Source: Candidatus Omnitrophota bacterium (GTDB taxonomy: Bacteria; Omnitrophota; Gorgyraeia; Zapsychrales; Fredricksoniimonadaceae). From it: a DNA stretch of 45,453 nt. A program made the position numbers and the translations under genes. Where the stretch lies: contig JACQCF010000027.1 of assembly GCA_016201795.1 (NCBI GenBank), forward strand, positions 1 to 45,453, read 5' to 3'. Positions 7,936 through 15,264 of the stretch are shown here, one piece after another. How positions within the stretch are numbered: the first letter of the stretch is position 1; each line of letters opens with the position of its first letter. The notes below the pieces were generated by a model, which was not told the DNA's origin, searched no databases, and saw only the letters and a program-made list of their open reading frames with translations.

Positions 7936-9306
7936 ATGTCCATTTTAGGAACCCTCGAGCGTCCTTTGCGGGTGGCGGTTATTGGCAGCGGCCCCAGTGG
8001 TTTTTATGTGGCTGAGGATCTTTTCAAACAAACGTTGAACGTCAAAGTGGATATGTTTGAAAAATTACCTGCGCCTTTTGGTCTGGTGCGTTATGGAGTA
8101 GCACCGGATCATCCCAAAATTAAAAATGTGATTAAAATATTTGAAAAAACCGCAGAAAATCCTCGTTTTTCTTTTTTGGGCAACGTGACGGTGGGTCAAG
8201 ATATCAGCGTTTCTGAGCTCAACAGATTTTATGACGCCATGATTTTTTGTTATGGGGCGGAAACCGACAAGCATCTGGGCATCAGCGGTGAGGGTTTAGC
8301 GGGAAGCTATACGGCCACGGAATTCGTGGCTTGGTATAACAGCCATCCAGATTTTCAGGACCGCAGTTTTGATCTTTCCCATGAAGCGGCGGTTATTATG
8401 GGGCAGGGCAACGTGGCTATGGATGTGGCGCGTATTTTATGTAAAACAGCCGATGAACTTCAAAAAACCGATATCAGCCAGCAAGCCCTGGAAGTTCTGG
8501 CGGAAAGCAAGATTAAAGAAGTGCATATGTGCGGCCGCCGGGGACCATTGCAGGCAGCTTTTACCTACCCTGAGATTAGAGAAATGGGTGAGTTAACTGA
8601 TTGTTATCCTGTGGTTGATCCTAAAGATTTAGAGCTTAATGAAGCCAGCCTCAAAGAATTCCAAGACCCCGCCAATGCCGGTCGTAAAAAGAATTATGAA
8701 GTTCTCAAACAGTTTACTGCTATTGATCCCAAGAACCGCAAACGTAAATTTGTCTTGCACTTTAATCGAATCCCTGTAGAGATTAGGGGTAACAGCCATG
8801 TGCAAAAGGTCAAGTTTGAAATCAACCGTCTGGTAGGCGAGCCCAATAAGCAAAAAGTGCAGGGTACAGGTCAATTTGAGGAAATGAGCTGCGGGATTTT
8901 TTTTCGCAGCATCGGTTATACGGGCGTTCCTATCAAGGGGTTGCCGTTTTTAGCCCAGGCAGGTGTTGTGCCTAATCAGGCTGGTCGGGTGATGGATTCG
9001 GGAAAGATTTGCACTGGCTGGTATGTGGCAGGCTGGATTAAACGGGGGGCTAATGGCGTTATCGGCACCAATAAACCTTGTTCGCAGGAGACGGTCAAAT
9101 CGCTTATGGAGGATCTAGACCGTTTAAACCCTTGCGAGAAGCCCAGTACGGAGGCGGTTTTAGAGTTTCTCAAAGATCGTCAAGTAAGGGTGGTTTCTTT
9201 TGTGGATTGGAAGAAAATTGACGCCGTGGAAGTTGAGAGGGGCTTACAGGTGGGCAAATTCCGTGAGAAATTTGTCCATATTAGTGGAATGCTATCAGCC
9301 ATTTGA
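7936..9306 (+). CDS. ferredoxin-NADP+ reductase, adrenodoxin-reductase (FprA) type
   Basis: 456 residues, as in the FprA/adrenodoxin reductase family. The FAD-binding Rossmann motif is GSGPSGFY (~17-24), followed by the family segment FGLVRYGVAPDHPK. The NADP-binding motif GQGNVAMDVARIL lies near 156-168 with RRGP shortly after. The C-terminal GWIKRGANGVIGTNK loop closes over both cofactors. It transfers electrons between NADPH and ferredoxin. A ferredoxin (26050-26331) and a siroheme reductase (10077-11900) in the window are plausible partners. AGAAAGG lies about 6 bases before the ATG. Confidence 0.93.
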   Translation: MSILGTLERPLRVAVIGSGPSGFYVAEDLFKQTLNVKVDMFEKLPAPFGLVRYGVAPDHPKIKNVIKIFEKTAENPRFSFLGNVTVGQDISVSELNRFYDAMIFCYGAETDKHLGISGEGLAGSYTATEFVAWYNSHPDFQDRSFDLSHEAAVIMGQGNVAMDVARILCKTADELQKTDISQQALEVLAESKIKEVHMCGRRGPLQAAFTYPEIREMGELTDCYPVVDPKDLELNEASLKEFQDPANAGRKKNYEVLKQFTAIDPKNRKRKFVLHFNRIPVEIRGNSHVQKVKFEINRLVGEPNKQKVQGTGQFEEMSCGIFFRSIGYTGVPIKGLPFLAQAGVVPNQAGRVMDSGKICTGWYVAGWIKRGANGVIGTNKPCSQETVKSLMEDLDRLNPCEKPSTEAVLEFLKDRQVRVVSFVDWKKIDAVEVERGLQVGKFREKFVHISGMLSAI

Positions 9307-9312
9307 AAATAT

Positions 9313-9684
9313 ATGTTCAAACATCCTTTTCACTCCATTTATAAAAGAGCACTGCTTTCCTTTTTATCGATTAGCCTGATTATGACCATCGGGACTGTAG
9401 GGGTGCATTATATAGAAAAAATGTCTTATTTGGATGCCTTTTACTTTATGAGTATGATTGCCACCGCCCAAGGGCCGATTTATACCCCGATTACGGCTTT
9501 AGGCAAGATTTTTGTAGCTTTAATGGCCTTTGTTTCAGTGGGGGTAGGGGTTGCGGCCTTAGGGTTCCTTTTAGGGCCGTTTTTCGGTCAACTCTGGCGT
9601 ATCGGGGTCATCAAACTGGAAGAAGAATGGCATTTGATTAAGAAAGGTGCTCCTGACCATAAGCCTAAAAACGATAATTTATAA
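9313..9684 (+). CDS. two-TM ion-channel-like protein with altered selectivity filter
   Basis: 123 residues: TM1 (~14-34), a pore-helix-like segment (YLDAFYFMSMIATAQGP), then TM2 (~62-88) and a charged cytoplasmic tail. The layout and the D-A-x-Y-F...T...T-P-x-T-x-x-G-(K/R)-I-F pattern match the Ion_trans_2 potassium-channel pore. The canonical TVGYGD filter is replaced by TAQGPI, so potassium selectivity is not expected. It starts 6 bases after the reductase stop and is probably co-transcribed. It could be a channel with another selectivity or a non-conducting relative. There is no regulatory RCK domain. Confidence 0.7.
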   Translation: MFKHPFHSIYKRALLSFLSISLIMTIGTVGVHYIEKMSYLDAFYFMSMIATAQGPIYTPITALGKIFVALMAFVSVGVGVAALGFLLGPFFGQLWRIGVIKLEEEWHLIKKGAPDHKPKNDNL

Positions 9685-9759
9685 AAATCAAGCCAAAGTA
9701 TTGAATTTAATGAAGATACATGTCTACTTAAAAGATATTTGGCAGTTAGAAAAAAGTTC

Positions 9760-9788
9760 TTGGCATTTTAGCTAAAATAGGGTATATT
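9760..9788 (+). promoter_or_regulatory. strong putative promoter of the 9.8-kb small gene
   Basis: TTGGCA at 9760-9765 and TATATT at 9783-9788, with a 17-base spacer. The predicted start near 9795 falls at the 5' arm of a hairpin. The 9685-10076 gap holds this promoter, two 5' hairpins, a 30-codon ORF and two terminators; nothing else is seen there. Confidence 0.6.
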
Positions 9789-9792
9789 TATC

Positions 9793-9827
9793 TTATCTTT
9801 TCCCAAGATAAAGGGCCAAAGCGCCCT
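9793..9827 (+). promoter_or_regulatory. two consecutive hairpins in the 5' leader of the small gene
   Basis: Stem 1 is TTATCTT/AAGATAA (7 bp, loop TTCCC) at 9793-9811. Stem 2 is AGGGC/GCCCT at 9812-9827. They would form the 5' end of the transcript just before the ribosome-binding site. They may stabilise the RNA or regulate it; no known riboswitch pattern was recognised. Confidence 0.5.
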
Positions 9828-9853
9828 ATGGGAGCAGCAAGGAGGAATATCCG

Positions 9854-9946
9854 ATGGTCGGTCCGCATAATGAAGAGTCCAATCAAAAGGGACAACAAGA
9901 AGATGAGGCAACATTTGCTTGGGATGAAGCGAGTGTTCTTATTTAA
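9854..9946 (+). CDS. possible 30-residue acidic peptide or leader ORF
   Basis: The ATG at 9854 is preceded by AAGGAGGA with a 7-base gap, one of the best ribosome-binding sites in the window. It encodes 30 residues, rich in Glu/Gln/Asp, beginning MVGPHNEESNQK and ending FAWDEASVLI, with no signal peptide or membrane helix. A consensus-like promoter precedes it and a terminator hairpin follows within 15 bases, so it is a free-standing unit. It could be a small protein, a peptide signal, or an sRNA whose ORF is incidental. I recognise no homologue. Confidence 0.45.
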   Translation: MVGPHNEESNQKGQQEDEATFAWDEASVLI

Positions 9947-9960
9947 TCCATAGGCCCGCC

Positions 9961-9981
9961 ACCCGCTTTCCGCGGGTTTTT
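9961..9981 (+). terminator. Rho-independent terminator after the small gene
   Basis: Stem ACCCGC/GCGGGT with loop TTTCC (9961-9977), followed by a run of T. Confidence 0.65.
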
Positions 9982-10011
9982 CGGCGCGGCCTACTGTTAT
10001 CATATCTAAAT

Positions 10012-10046
10012 AAAACCCCGTTTCGATAGAAATTGGGGTTTTTTAT
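10012..10046. terminator. bidirectional terminator between the small gene and the siroheme reductase
   Basis: Stem AAAACCCC (10012-10019) / GGGGTTTT (10035-10042), flanked by T-rich sequence when read on either strand. It can end the small transcript on the plus strand and the reductase mRNA (CDS end at 10077) on the minus strand. Confidence 0.75.
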
Positions 10047-10076
10047 TTGATTCAGAAAGTTATATTTTTGTTGAAA

Positions 10077-11900
10077 TCAATCAACCACGCAGTCGGCAGG
10101 CAGGGATTTGGTCATCAGATCAGCCGTGGCAGGGTCGTTTTTAAAGCGGGTTATGATGGCTTCCATGCCAATGCGGCGGTTAAAGTATCCTAAGTCCTCG
10201 CCAGGTTTAGCATTGGCCTTCCAGTACTTTAACAGCACGTTAATGACTGAAACTACTCGTTCACGGGGGATGGATTTAAGGTAAATATGCCCGCCATCAG
10301 CCGAAAGCAGGGGCAGGCCTTGATGTCTAGCGTCTTCAGTCCCCATAAGTTTTAACTGATAGCGATTAAGACCAGAGCCTATTAAACCAATGGTTTTGGT
10401 GGCAGGTCTAAAGCATTGGCGCTCGCAGCCGGTAATGCCGATAGACTCGTGAAGATCGCCCCAGCCCAAAGTTTCCAGCTCATCAATCAAATACGGCTCA
10501 AATTTTTCAGAATCCGTGTAAGTCAGCCGGCAGGTGTCACGGCCCACACAGGCCCCAGACAGCAAGCGAAGCCGGGAGTAATTTTTGCCATTACGCTTGC
10601 CGAAGCCGAATTTGGTCATATCCGCCTCAAATTGAACCTTGGAGCTTTCGGGAATATTGGCAAATAAGGCATCTTGATTAGGGGTAATGAGAAATTCAAT
10701 GGGGTATTTGTTCATCAAATGCCGGCACATGCTTTTGAGCTGCCCGTTAGGGCTTTTATCCGAAATGCGGCCATTTTCAAGAAAAGCGCCGTACGTCCAC
10801 AGGCCGTTGTTGGCCTGTTTAATCCAGCCATAATGCAAGTGCCGAGCGCCGATATCCAGGTTGGGCTCTGGCAATTCCAGCTTGGCGCCAAGGATGGCCT
10901 CCACTTGCTGGCGGTACCAATCAATCCCCATCTTTTTAACTACAAACTTGACCCGGGCCCAGATACGGTTTTGGCGGTCGCCCCATTCCTGATGCACTTT
11001 AACCACGGCATCCAGGGTTTTGAGCACGTCTTTTTGTTCCACCTGAGCTAAAGCCTGGCCCAAGCAGGCCATGGAGGGTTTGCCGTTGCGTTCACCCTGG
11101 CCGCCGCCGACATAGATTTGGAATTTGGCGATCGTGTTATTTTTAATGATCGGCACCACTGAGAGGTCATTGCTTAAAGCTTCTACGCAATTGTCCACGT
11201 ATAAACGACCGCTTTTATCCTCATGCACCGCCGAAAAAGCGATTTTAAACTTGCGGTTTAGCAAATTAGGCCCGTAGGCAAAGGATTCATTGGGTTTACG
11301 TATGTATTTAGGGTCGATTTCCCAGATTTGGATAAAAGGCTCCAGGGGAAGCTGGAAATAGAGCCCGGCCTGCTGCGCCATGGCATTGGCATCATAAATT
11401 TTAGAAAAACGCGACAGGGGGCAGCCCATGACATTGCGGGTATTGTCCCCGCAGCCATTAAGAGTGTTGAAACCCGATTCCGCCACGGTTTTGACGATTT
11501 CCACTACATGCTCTTTTTTGACCCAGTGGAGTTGAATGTTCTGGCGGGTGGTCAGCCGGATGGAGGGCGCGCCATTACTATCTTTGGTGTATTTTTCGGT
11601 TAACTCATCAAGGATGTTCCATTGCCGGCGATTTAAGGGGCCGCCGCCGGGGATGGAAATACGCAACATATAGATCCACTCTTTTTCTTCGCCGGTTTTG
11701 GCACGGTTAAATTCCAGATAAATGCCGTGGGATTTGGCCAAAACTTCTGATTCCCAAACCATATCCGGGCGGCTTAAATCATGGAAATCCGTCTTTAAAT
11801 TCCCCCGAAAGCCGCCGCTGGCAAGCTTGTTGAGCTCTTCTTTGCATAGGGCTTCGGGGGGAGTCTTGAGATTGAGTTCTACTGGTTTACGGTTTATCAT
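10077..11900 (-). CDS. ferredoxin-type siroheme sulfite/nitrite reductase
   Basis: 607 residues, a full two-repeat assimilatory sulfite/nitrite reductase. The substrate/siroheme region RLTTRQNIQLHW is at ~115-126. Siroheme/4Fe-4S ligands are C451-x5-C457 (ACVGRDTC) and C492-x3-C496 (TGCERQC). The second motif usually reads GCPNGC or GCPNSC, and here the two middle residues after GC are Glu and Arg. It carries out six-electron reduction of sulfite to sulfide or nitrite to ammonia. The choice between them is uncertain; assimilatory sulfite reductase is slightly preferred. It lies divergent from ndh, and the FprA-type reductase nearby could reduce its ferredoxin. Confidence 0.87.
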   Translation of the reverse strand: MINRKPVELNLKTPPEALCKEELNKLASGGFRGNLKTDFHDLSRPDMVWESEVLAKSHGIYLEFNRAKTGEEKEWIYMLRISIPGGGPLNRRQWNILDELTEKYTKDSNGAPSIRLTTRQNIQLHWVKKEHVVEIVKTVAESGFNTLNGCGDNTRNVMGCPLSRFSKIYDANAMAQQAGLYFQLPLEPFIQIWEIDPKYIRKPNESFAYGPNLLNRKFKIAFSAVHEDKSGRLYVDNCVEALSNDLSVVPIIKNNTIAKFQIYVGGGQGERNGKPSMACLGQALAQVEQKDVLKTLDAVVKVHQEWGDRQNRIWARVKFVVKKMGIDWYRQQVEAILGAKLELPEPNLDIGARHLHYGWIKQANNGLWTYGAFLENGRISDKSPNGQLKSMCRHLMNKYPIEFLITPNQDALFANIPESSKVQFEADMTKFGFGKRNGKNYSRLRLLSGACVGRDTCRLTYTDSEKFEPYLIDELETLGWGDLHESIGITGCERQCFRPATKTIGLIGSGLNRYQLKLMGTEDARHQGLPLLSADGGHIYLKSIPRERVVSVINVLLKYWKANAKPGEDLGYFNRRIGMEAIITRFKNDPATADLMTKSLPADCVVD

Positions 11901-11941
11901 AGAGCAATTATCTTAATGGCCTCAAAGGGAAAGTCAATAGT

Positions 11942-11973
11942 AAAAATTTTGATATTCAAAGAAAAATTTTGAT
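11942..11973. promoter_or_regulatory. pair of 12-bp direct repeats between divergent siroheme reductase and ndh
   Basis: AAAAATTTTGAT occurs at 11942-11953 and again at 11962-11973, start to start 20 bp (about two helical turns). Each contains the palindrome AAAATTTT. They lie in the 91-bp gap between the divergent genes and could be an operator for a dimeric regulator, or only AT-rich promoter sequence. Confidence 0.4.
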
Positions 11974-11991
11974 GTTAATATAACAACCTCT

Positions 11992-13317
11992 ATGAATAGC
12001 ACGACGACACAGGGCCATTTTCAATCACAGCAGGCTTCTGATGTTGCGGTGAATATTCCTACCACCGTTAAGCCGCGCATTGTCATTGTCGGCGGCGGTT
12101 TTGGGGGCATTAAGCTGGTCCGCCGTTTAAGAAAGCTGGAGGCCCATGTTGTCCTCATTGATAAAAATAACTATCATACCTTTCAACCTTTGCTGTATCA
12201 GGTAGCGACCGCAGCCCTGGAGCCGGATTCCATTGCCTATCCTTTTCGGGAGATTTTTAAGGATCAGAAAAATTTTCTTTTCCGCATGGGCGAGGTGCAA
12301 GAAATTCTCCCCGCTCAGAATAAGATTAAAACCTCCATCGGAGAGGTGGATTATGATTATTTGGTCTTGGCGGCCGGCTCACGCACCAATTATTTCGGTA
12401 TGAAAGATTTTCAACAGTATGCCATGCCCATGAAGTCCATCCCCGAGGCCACCCAGCTGCGCAATTTGCTTCTTGAAAATATGGAAAAAGCTTTGTTGAT
12501 GGACAGCATCGAAGAACGCCAGAGACTGATGAATGTGGTGATCATTGGCGGCGGCCCGACGGGTGTTGAGATGGCCGGCGCTTTAGGAGAATTGCAAGCG
12601 CATATTCTGCCGCATGATTATCCGGAGTTGAATTTCAAGATGATGCAGATTCACGTGGTGGATATGGATGAAAGGCTTTTGCGCGCCATGTCCGCGGAGT
12701 CTTCCCAAAGCGCGGCCGAATTCTTAAAACGTTTTGATATCAATTTATGGCTTAAGACCAAGGTGGTTTCTTACGATGGCAAAACGCTGGTGTTGTCCAA
12801 CGGTAAACAGATTTTAACGGATACGGTTATTTGGGCGGCGGGGGTTGCCGGCGGTATAATGCCTGGGATAAAACCGCAGTCCATCGTTCCCGACGGACGT
12901 ATTAAAGTTGATGCTTATCATCAAGTGGAAGGTTATAATAATATCTATGCTTTGGGAGATATGGCTTGCATGGTCACAGATAAGACGCCTCACGGTCATC
13001 CTATGCTAGCATCGGTGGCCATACAGCAGGCCAGAAGTTTGGCGAAAAATTTTGTGCGTATTTTAGCCGGAAAACCGTTGCGTTTATTTGTGTATAAAGA
13101 CCCGGGGGTGATGACCACCGTTGGACGTAATCACGCGGTGGTTGATTTAAAGTTTATGAAATTTCAGGGAGTGTTGGCTTGGATGGTGTGGTTGTTTGTG
13201 CATTTAATGGCTTTGGTGGGTTTTCGCAATAAATTGGTTGTTTTCATCAATTGGGCCTGGAATTATTTTAGTTATGATCGGGGTTTACGTTTAATCATTA
13301 AACCATCTGTACGATGA
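11992..13317 (+). CDS. ndh: type II NADH:quinone oxidoreductase (NDH-2)
   Basis: 441 residues. The FAD motif is VIVGGGFGGIKLVRRL (~32-47); the NDH-2 segment YHTFQPLLYQVATAALEP follows; the NAD(P)H-binding motif is VIIGGGPTGVEMAGAL (~183-198); and IYALGDMA is the C-terminal FAD-contact motif. A hydrophobic/amphipathic C-terminus (VWLFVHLMALVGFRN) anchors it to the inner membrane. It oxidises NADH and reduces quinone without pumping protons; menaquinone is the likely acceptor given the men genes in the window. The downstream DUF502 gene overlaps it by 4 bp. Confidence 0.93.
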   Translation: MNSTTTQGHFQSQQASDVAVNIPTTVKPRIVIVGGGFGGIKLVRRLRKLEAHVVLIDKNNYHTFQPLLYQVATAALEPDSIAYPFREIFKDQKNFLFRMGEVQEILPAQNKIKTSIGEVDYDYLVLAAGSRTNYFGMKDFQQYAMPMKSIPEATQLRNLLLENMEKALLMDSIEERQRLMNVVIIGGGPTGVEMAGALGELQAHILPHDYPELNFKMMQIHVVDMDERLLRAMSAESSQSAAEFLKRFDINLWLKTKVVSYDGKTLVLSNGKQILTDTVIWAAGVAGGIMPGIKPQSIVPDGRIKVDAYHQVEGYNNIYALGDMACMVTDKTPHGHPMLASVAIQQARSLAKNFVRILAGKPLRLFVYKDPGVMTTVGRNHAVVDLKFMKFQGVLAWMVWLFVHLMALVGFRNKLVVFINWAWNYFSYDRGLRLIIKPSVR

Positions 13318-13916
13318 CAAAATTTTTCAAACATCTTCGCATTTACATCTTCCGTGGCCTTTTGGCCATTATTCCTCTTTTATTGACATTCATTGCCATC
13401 ACTTTGCTTTATAAGTTGATTGATAAAAAAGTCATGAGCTTTTTAGATCAGTTCATCCATGTGCGCCAAATTCCGGGGATGGGGATTCTTCTGGTGTTAT
13501 TGAGCCTCTATTTAATTGGGCTTATTGTCAGCAATGTGGTCGGCAAACAGCTTTTATATTCTATCGGACAGGTCACCGAGCACATTCCTATTATTAAAAT
13601 TATTTATCAGTTGGGCAAACAGCTCTCCGAAAGTTTTTCCACGGCTTCCGGTAAGCAGGCTTTTCAAAAAGCCCTTTTGGTCAAAGGCATTAACGATCAG
13701 GGATGGGTGATTGGTCTTTTGGCGGGCACCGTGAAAGACAATACGACGGGGGAAGAATTCCTGAGAGTTTTTATTCCTGCGACCCACAATCCTTTGTTAG
13801 GCTGCATTATTCTGGTTAAGTCTGATCAGACCAGAGATCCTGGCTGGACGGTGGAAGAGACGTTTAAAGCCATGGTGTCGATAGGGATTGTTTTCCCTTC
13901 GGAGATCAAAAAATGA
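13314..13916 (+). CDS. DUF502 family membrane protein
   Basis: 200 residues with two N-terminal membrane helices (~12-32 and ~54-75, the latter with LLSLYLIGLIVSNVVG). A conserved soluble part follows: IPIIKIIYQLGKQLSE, then a beta-rich region with FIPATHNPLLGCIILV. This pattern is that of DUF502, a widespread inner-membrane family of unknown function. The ATG overlaps the ndh stop (ATGA) and the xth gene overlaps its own stop, so the three are likely translated from one mRNA. Confidence 0.85.
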   Translation: MTKFFKHLRIYIFRGLLAIIPLLLTFIAITLLYKLIDKKVMSFLDQFIHVRQIPGMGILLVLLSLYLIGLIVSNVVGKQLLYSIGQVTEHIPIIKIIYQLGKQLSESFSTASGKQAFQKALLVKGINDQGWVIGLLAGTVKDNTTGEEFLRVFIPATHNPLLGCIILVKSDQTRDPGWTVEETFKAMVSIGIVFPSEIKK

Positions 13917-14674
13917 GGTTGCTGTCGTTTAATGTCAACGGCATCCGCGCCATTGAAAAGAAAGGTTTTTTGGATTGGCTGGAAAAAGAATCACCGGATA
14001 TCTTAGGCTTACAGGAAACCAAAGCTCACCCCGAACAATTAAATGAAAAAATTTTAAAACCTGACGGCTACCAGTCTTTTTGGTCTGCCGCCGAGAAAAA
14101 AGGTTATAGCGGGGTTGCTCTTTATACCAAGACGAAACCAAAATCCGTTGAAGAAGGCTTGGGAGTCAAAGAATTCGACAGCGAGGGCAGGACTTTGATT
14201 GCGGATTACGGTGATTTTATTCTTTTTAATATTTATTATCCCAATGGCGGCGCCGGCAATCAACGCGTGCCTTTTAAGATGAAATTTTATGAGGCGTTTT
14301 TAAAAAAGGCTGAAAGCTTGCGCAAAAAAGGCAAAGCCCTGATTATTTGTGGGGATGTCAATACCGCGCATACGGAAATTGACCTGGCTAGACCTCAAGA
14401 AAATGAGAAAAATACCGGGTTTCTGCCCGAGGAGCGTGCGTGGGTGAGCAAATTTATCCACTGCGGTTACGTCGACACTTTCCGTCATTTTGTCAAAGGC
14501 GCGGGGCATTACAGCTGGTGGGATTATAAAACGGGTGCTCGCGTCCGGGACGTCGGCTGGAGAATCGATTATTTCTTCGTCACGAAAAATTTATTGCCAC
14601 GATTACAAAAGGCTTTTATATTAAAGGACGTGCAGGGCTCAGATCATTGCCCGGTAGGGATTGAGTTAAAATAA
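13913..14674 (+). CDS. xth: exodeoxyribonuclease III / AP endonuclease
   Basis: 253 residues, the usual size for the ExoIII/APE1 family. Catalytic motifs: NVNGIR at 7-12, LQETK with metal-ligand Glu35, CGDVNTAHTEIDLA (~144-157) and GSDHCPVG with Asp244-His245. It cuts DNA 5' to abasic sites and removes 3' blocking groups in base excision repair. It overlaps DUF502 by 4 bp and is followed by the superoxide dismutase gene 22 bases on, a grouping compatible with oxidative-damage defence. Confidence 0.95.
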   Translation: MRLLSFNVNGIRAIEKKGFLDWLEKESPDILGLQETKAHPEQLNEKILKPDGYQSFWSAAEKKGYSGVALYTKTKPKSVEEGLGVKEFDSEGRTLIADYGDFILFNIYYPNGGAGNQRVPFKMKFYEAFLKKAESLRKKGKALIICGDVNTAHTEIDLARPQENEKNTGFLPEERAWVSKFIHCGYVDTFRHFVKGAGHYSWWDYKTGARVRDVGWRIDYFFVTKNLLPRLQKAFILKDVQGSDHCPVGIELK

Positions 14675-14696
14675 ATATTTTTTTTTGGAGGTGACT

Positions 14697-15263
14697 ATGA
14701 AAAAATTAATATTAACATTTTTAGTAGTAGCAGGTTTTTTTGTTTATGTCTCTAATGTTTTTGCTAATGAACAAGGTCAGGTGGATGGCCCCCGATGGTG
14801 GCCTTATCAAGGTAAGGCCATCATTAAAGGAACTACAGGAGATTCTCCCATCACTGGTGAAGTTAATTTAGCTGAGGACAGGGGAGGACTAATAATTGAT
14901 GCTAAAGTAATGCACGTTCCTCCAGGTAAACACGGGTTTCATTTTCATGAGAATGGCAGCTGTGAAGAAATGGGCAAAGCCGCTGGTGGACATTTTAATC
15001 CGGATAAAGTTACTCATGGTTACTTACCCAAAGATGGTTTTATGCATGCCCATGCAGGAGATTTGGGTAATATTGAAGTCGGTCCGGATGGAACAGGTAC
15101 TTTACACATTTTTTTATCTGGTTTGTGTTTGGCTGATTGTAAACATGCTGTAGCAGGAAAATCTGTTATTCTGCATGAAAAGCCAGACGATTTCAGCCAG
15201 CCCACAGGCAATGCCGGCGGACGCATCGGCTGCGGTATCATCGAAGTTCAAGAGAAAAAATAA
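14697..15263 (+). CDS. sodC: Cu/Zn superoxide dismutase, exported
   Basis: 188 residues from the ATG at 14697, which has GGAGG 5 bases upstream. A signal peptide (~1-22, ending NVFA) directs it to the periplasm. Ligands are complete: [11 protein letters not shown] (Cu histidines and disulfide Cys), GGHFNP (bridging His), HAHAGDLGN (Zn His and Asp), VILHEKPDD (Cu His), and GGRIGCGII (second disulfide Cys). It removes superoxide in the envelope. The 5' two thirds are more AT-rich than the neighbours while the last ~90 bases return to the local style, which may reflect acquisition and recombination. acs follows after one base. Confidence 0.93.
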   Translation: MKKLILTFLVVAGFFVYVSNVFANEQGQVDGPRWWPYQGKAIIKGTTGDSPITGEVNLAEDRGGLIIDAKVMHVPPGKHGFHFHENGSCEEMGKAAGGHFNPDKVTHGYLPKDGFMHAHAGDLGNIEVGPDGTGTLHIFLSGLCLADCKHAVAGKSVILHEKPDDFSQPTGNAGGRIGCGIIEVQEKK

Positions 15264-15264
15264 T

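Noticed and set aside
9709..9777. 22-codon ORF after the channel-like gene
   Set aside because: No ribosome-binding site, no conservation cue, and it runs into the promoter of the next unit.
9793..9850. Known riboswitch or SRP/6S RNA in the small-gene leader
   Set aside because: I compared it mentally with c-di-GMP, fluoride, SRP and 6S patterns and found no matching conserved core.
9788..10003. 71-codon minus-strand ORF in the 9.7-10.1 kb gap
   Set aside because: It crosses the terminators and the promoter of the plus-strand small gene and lacks a ribosome-binding site or family motif.
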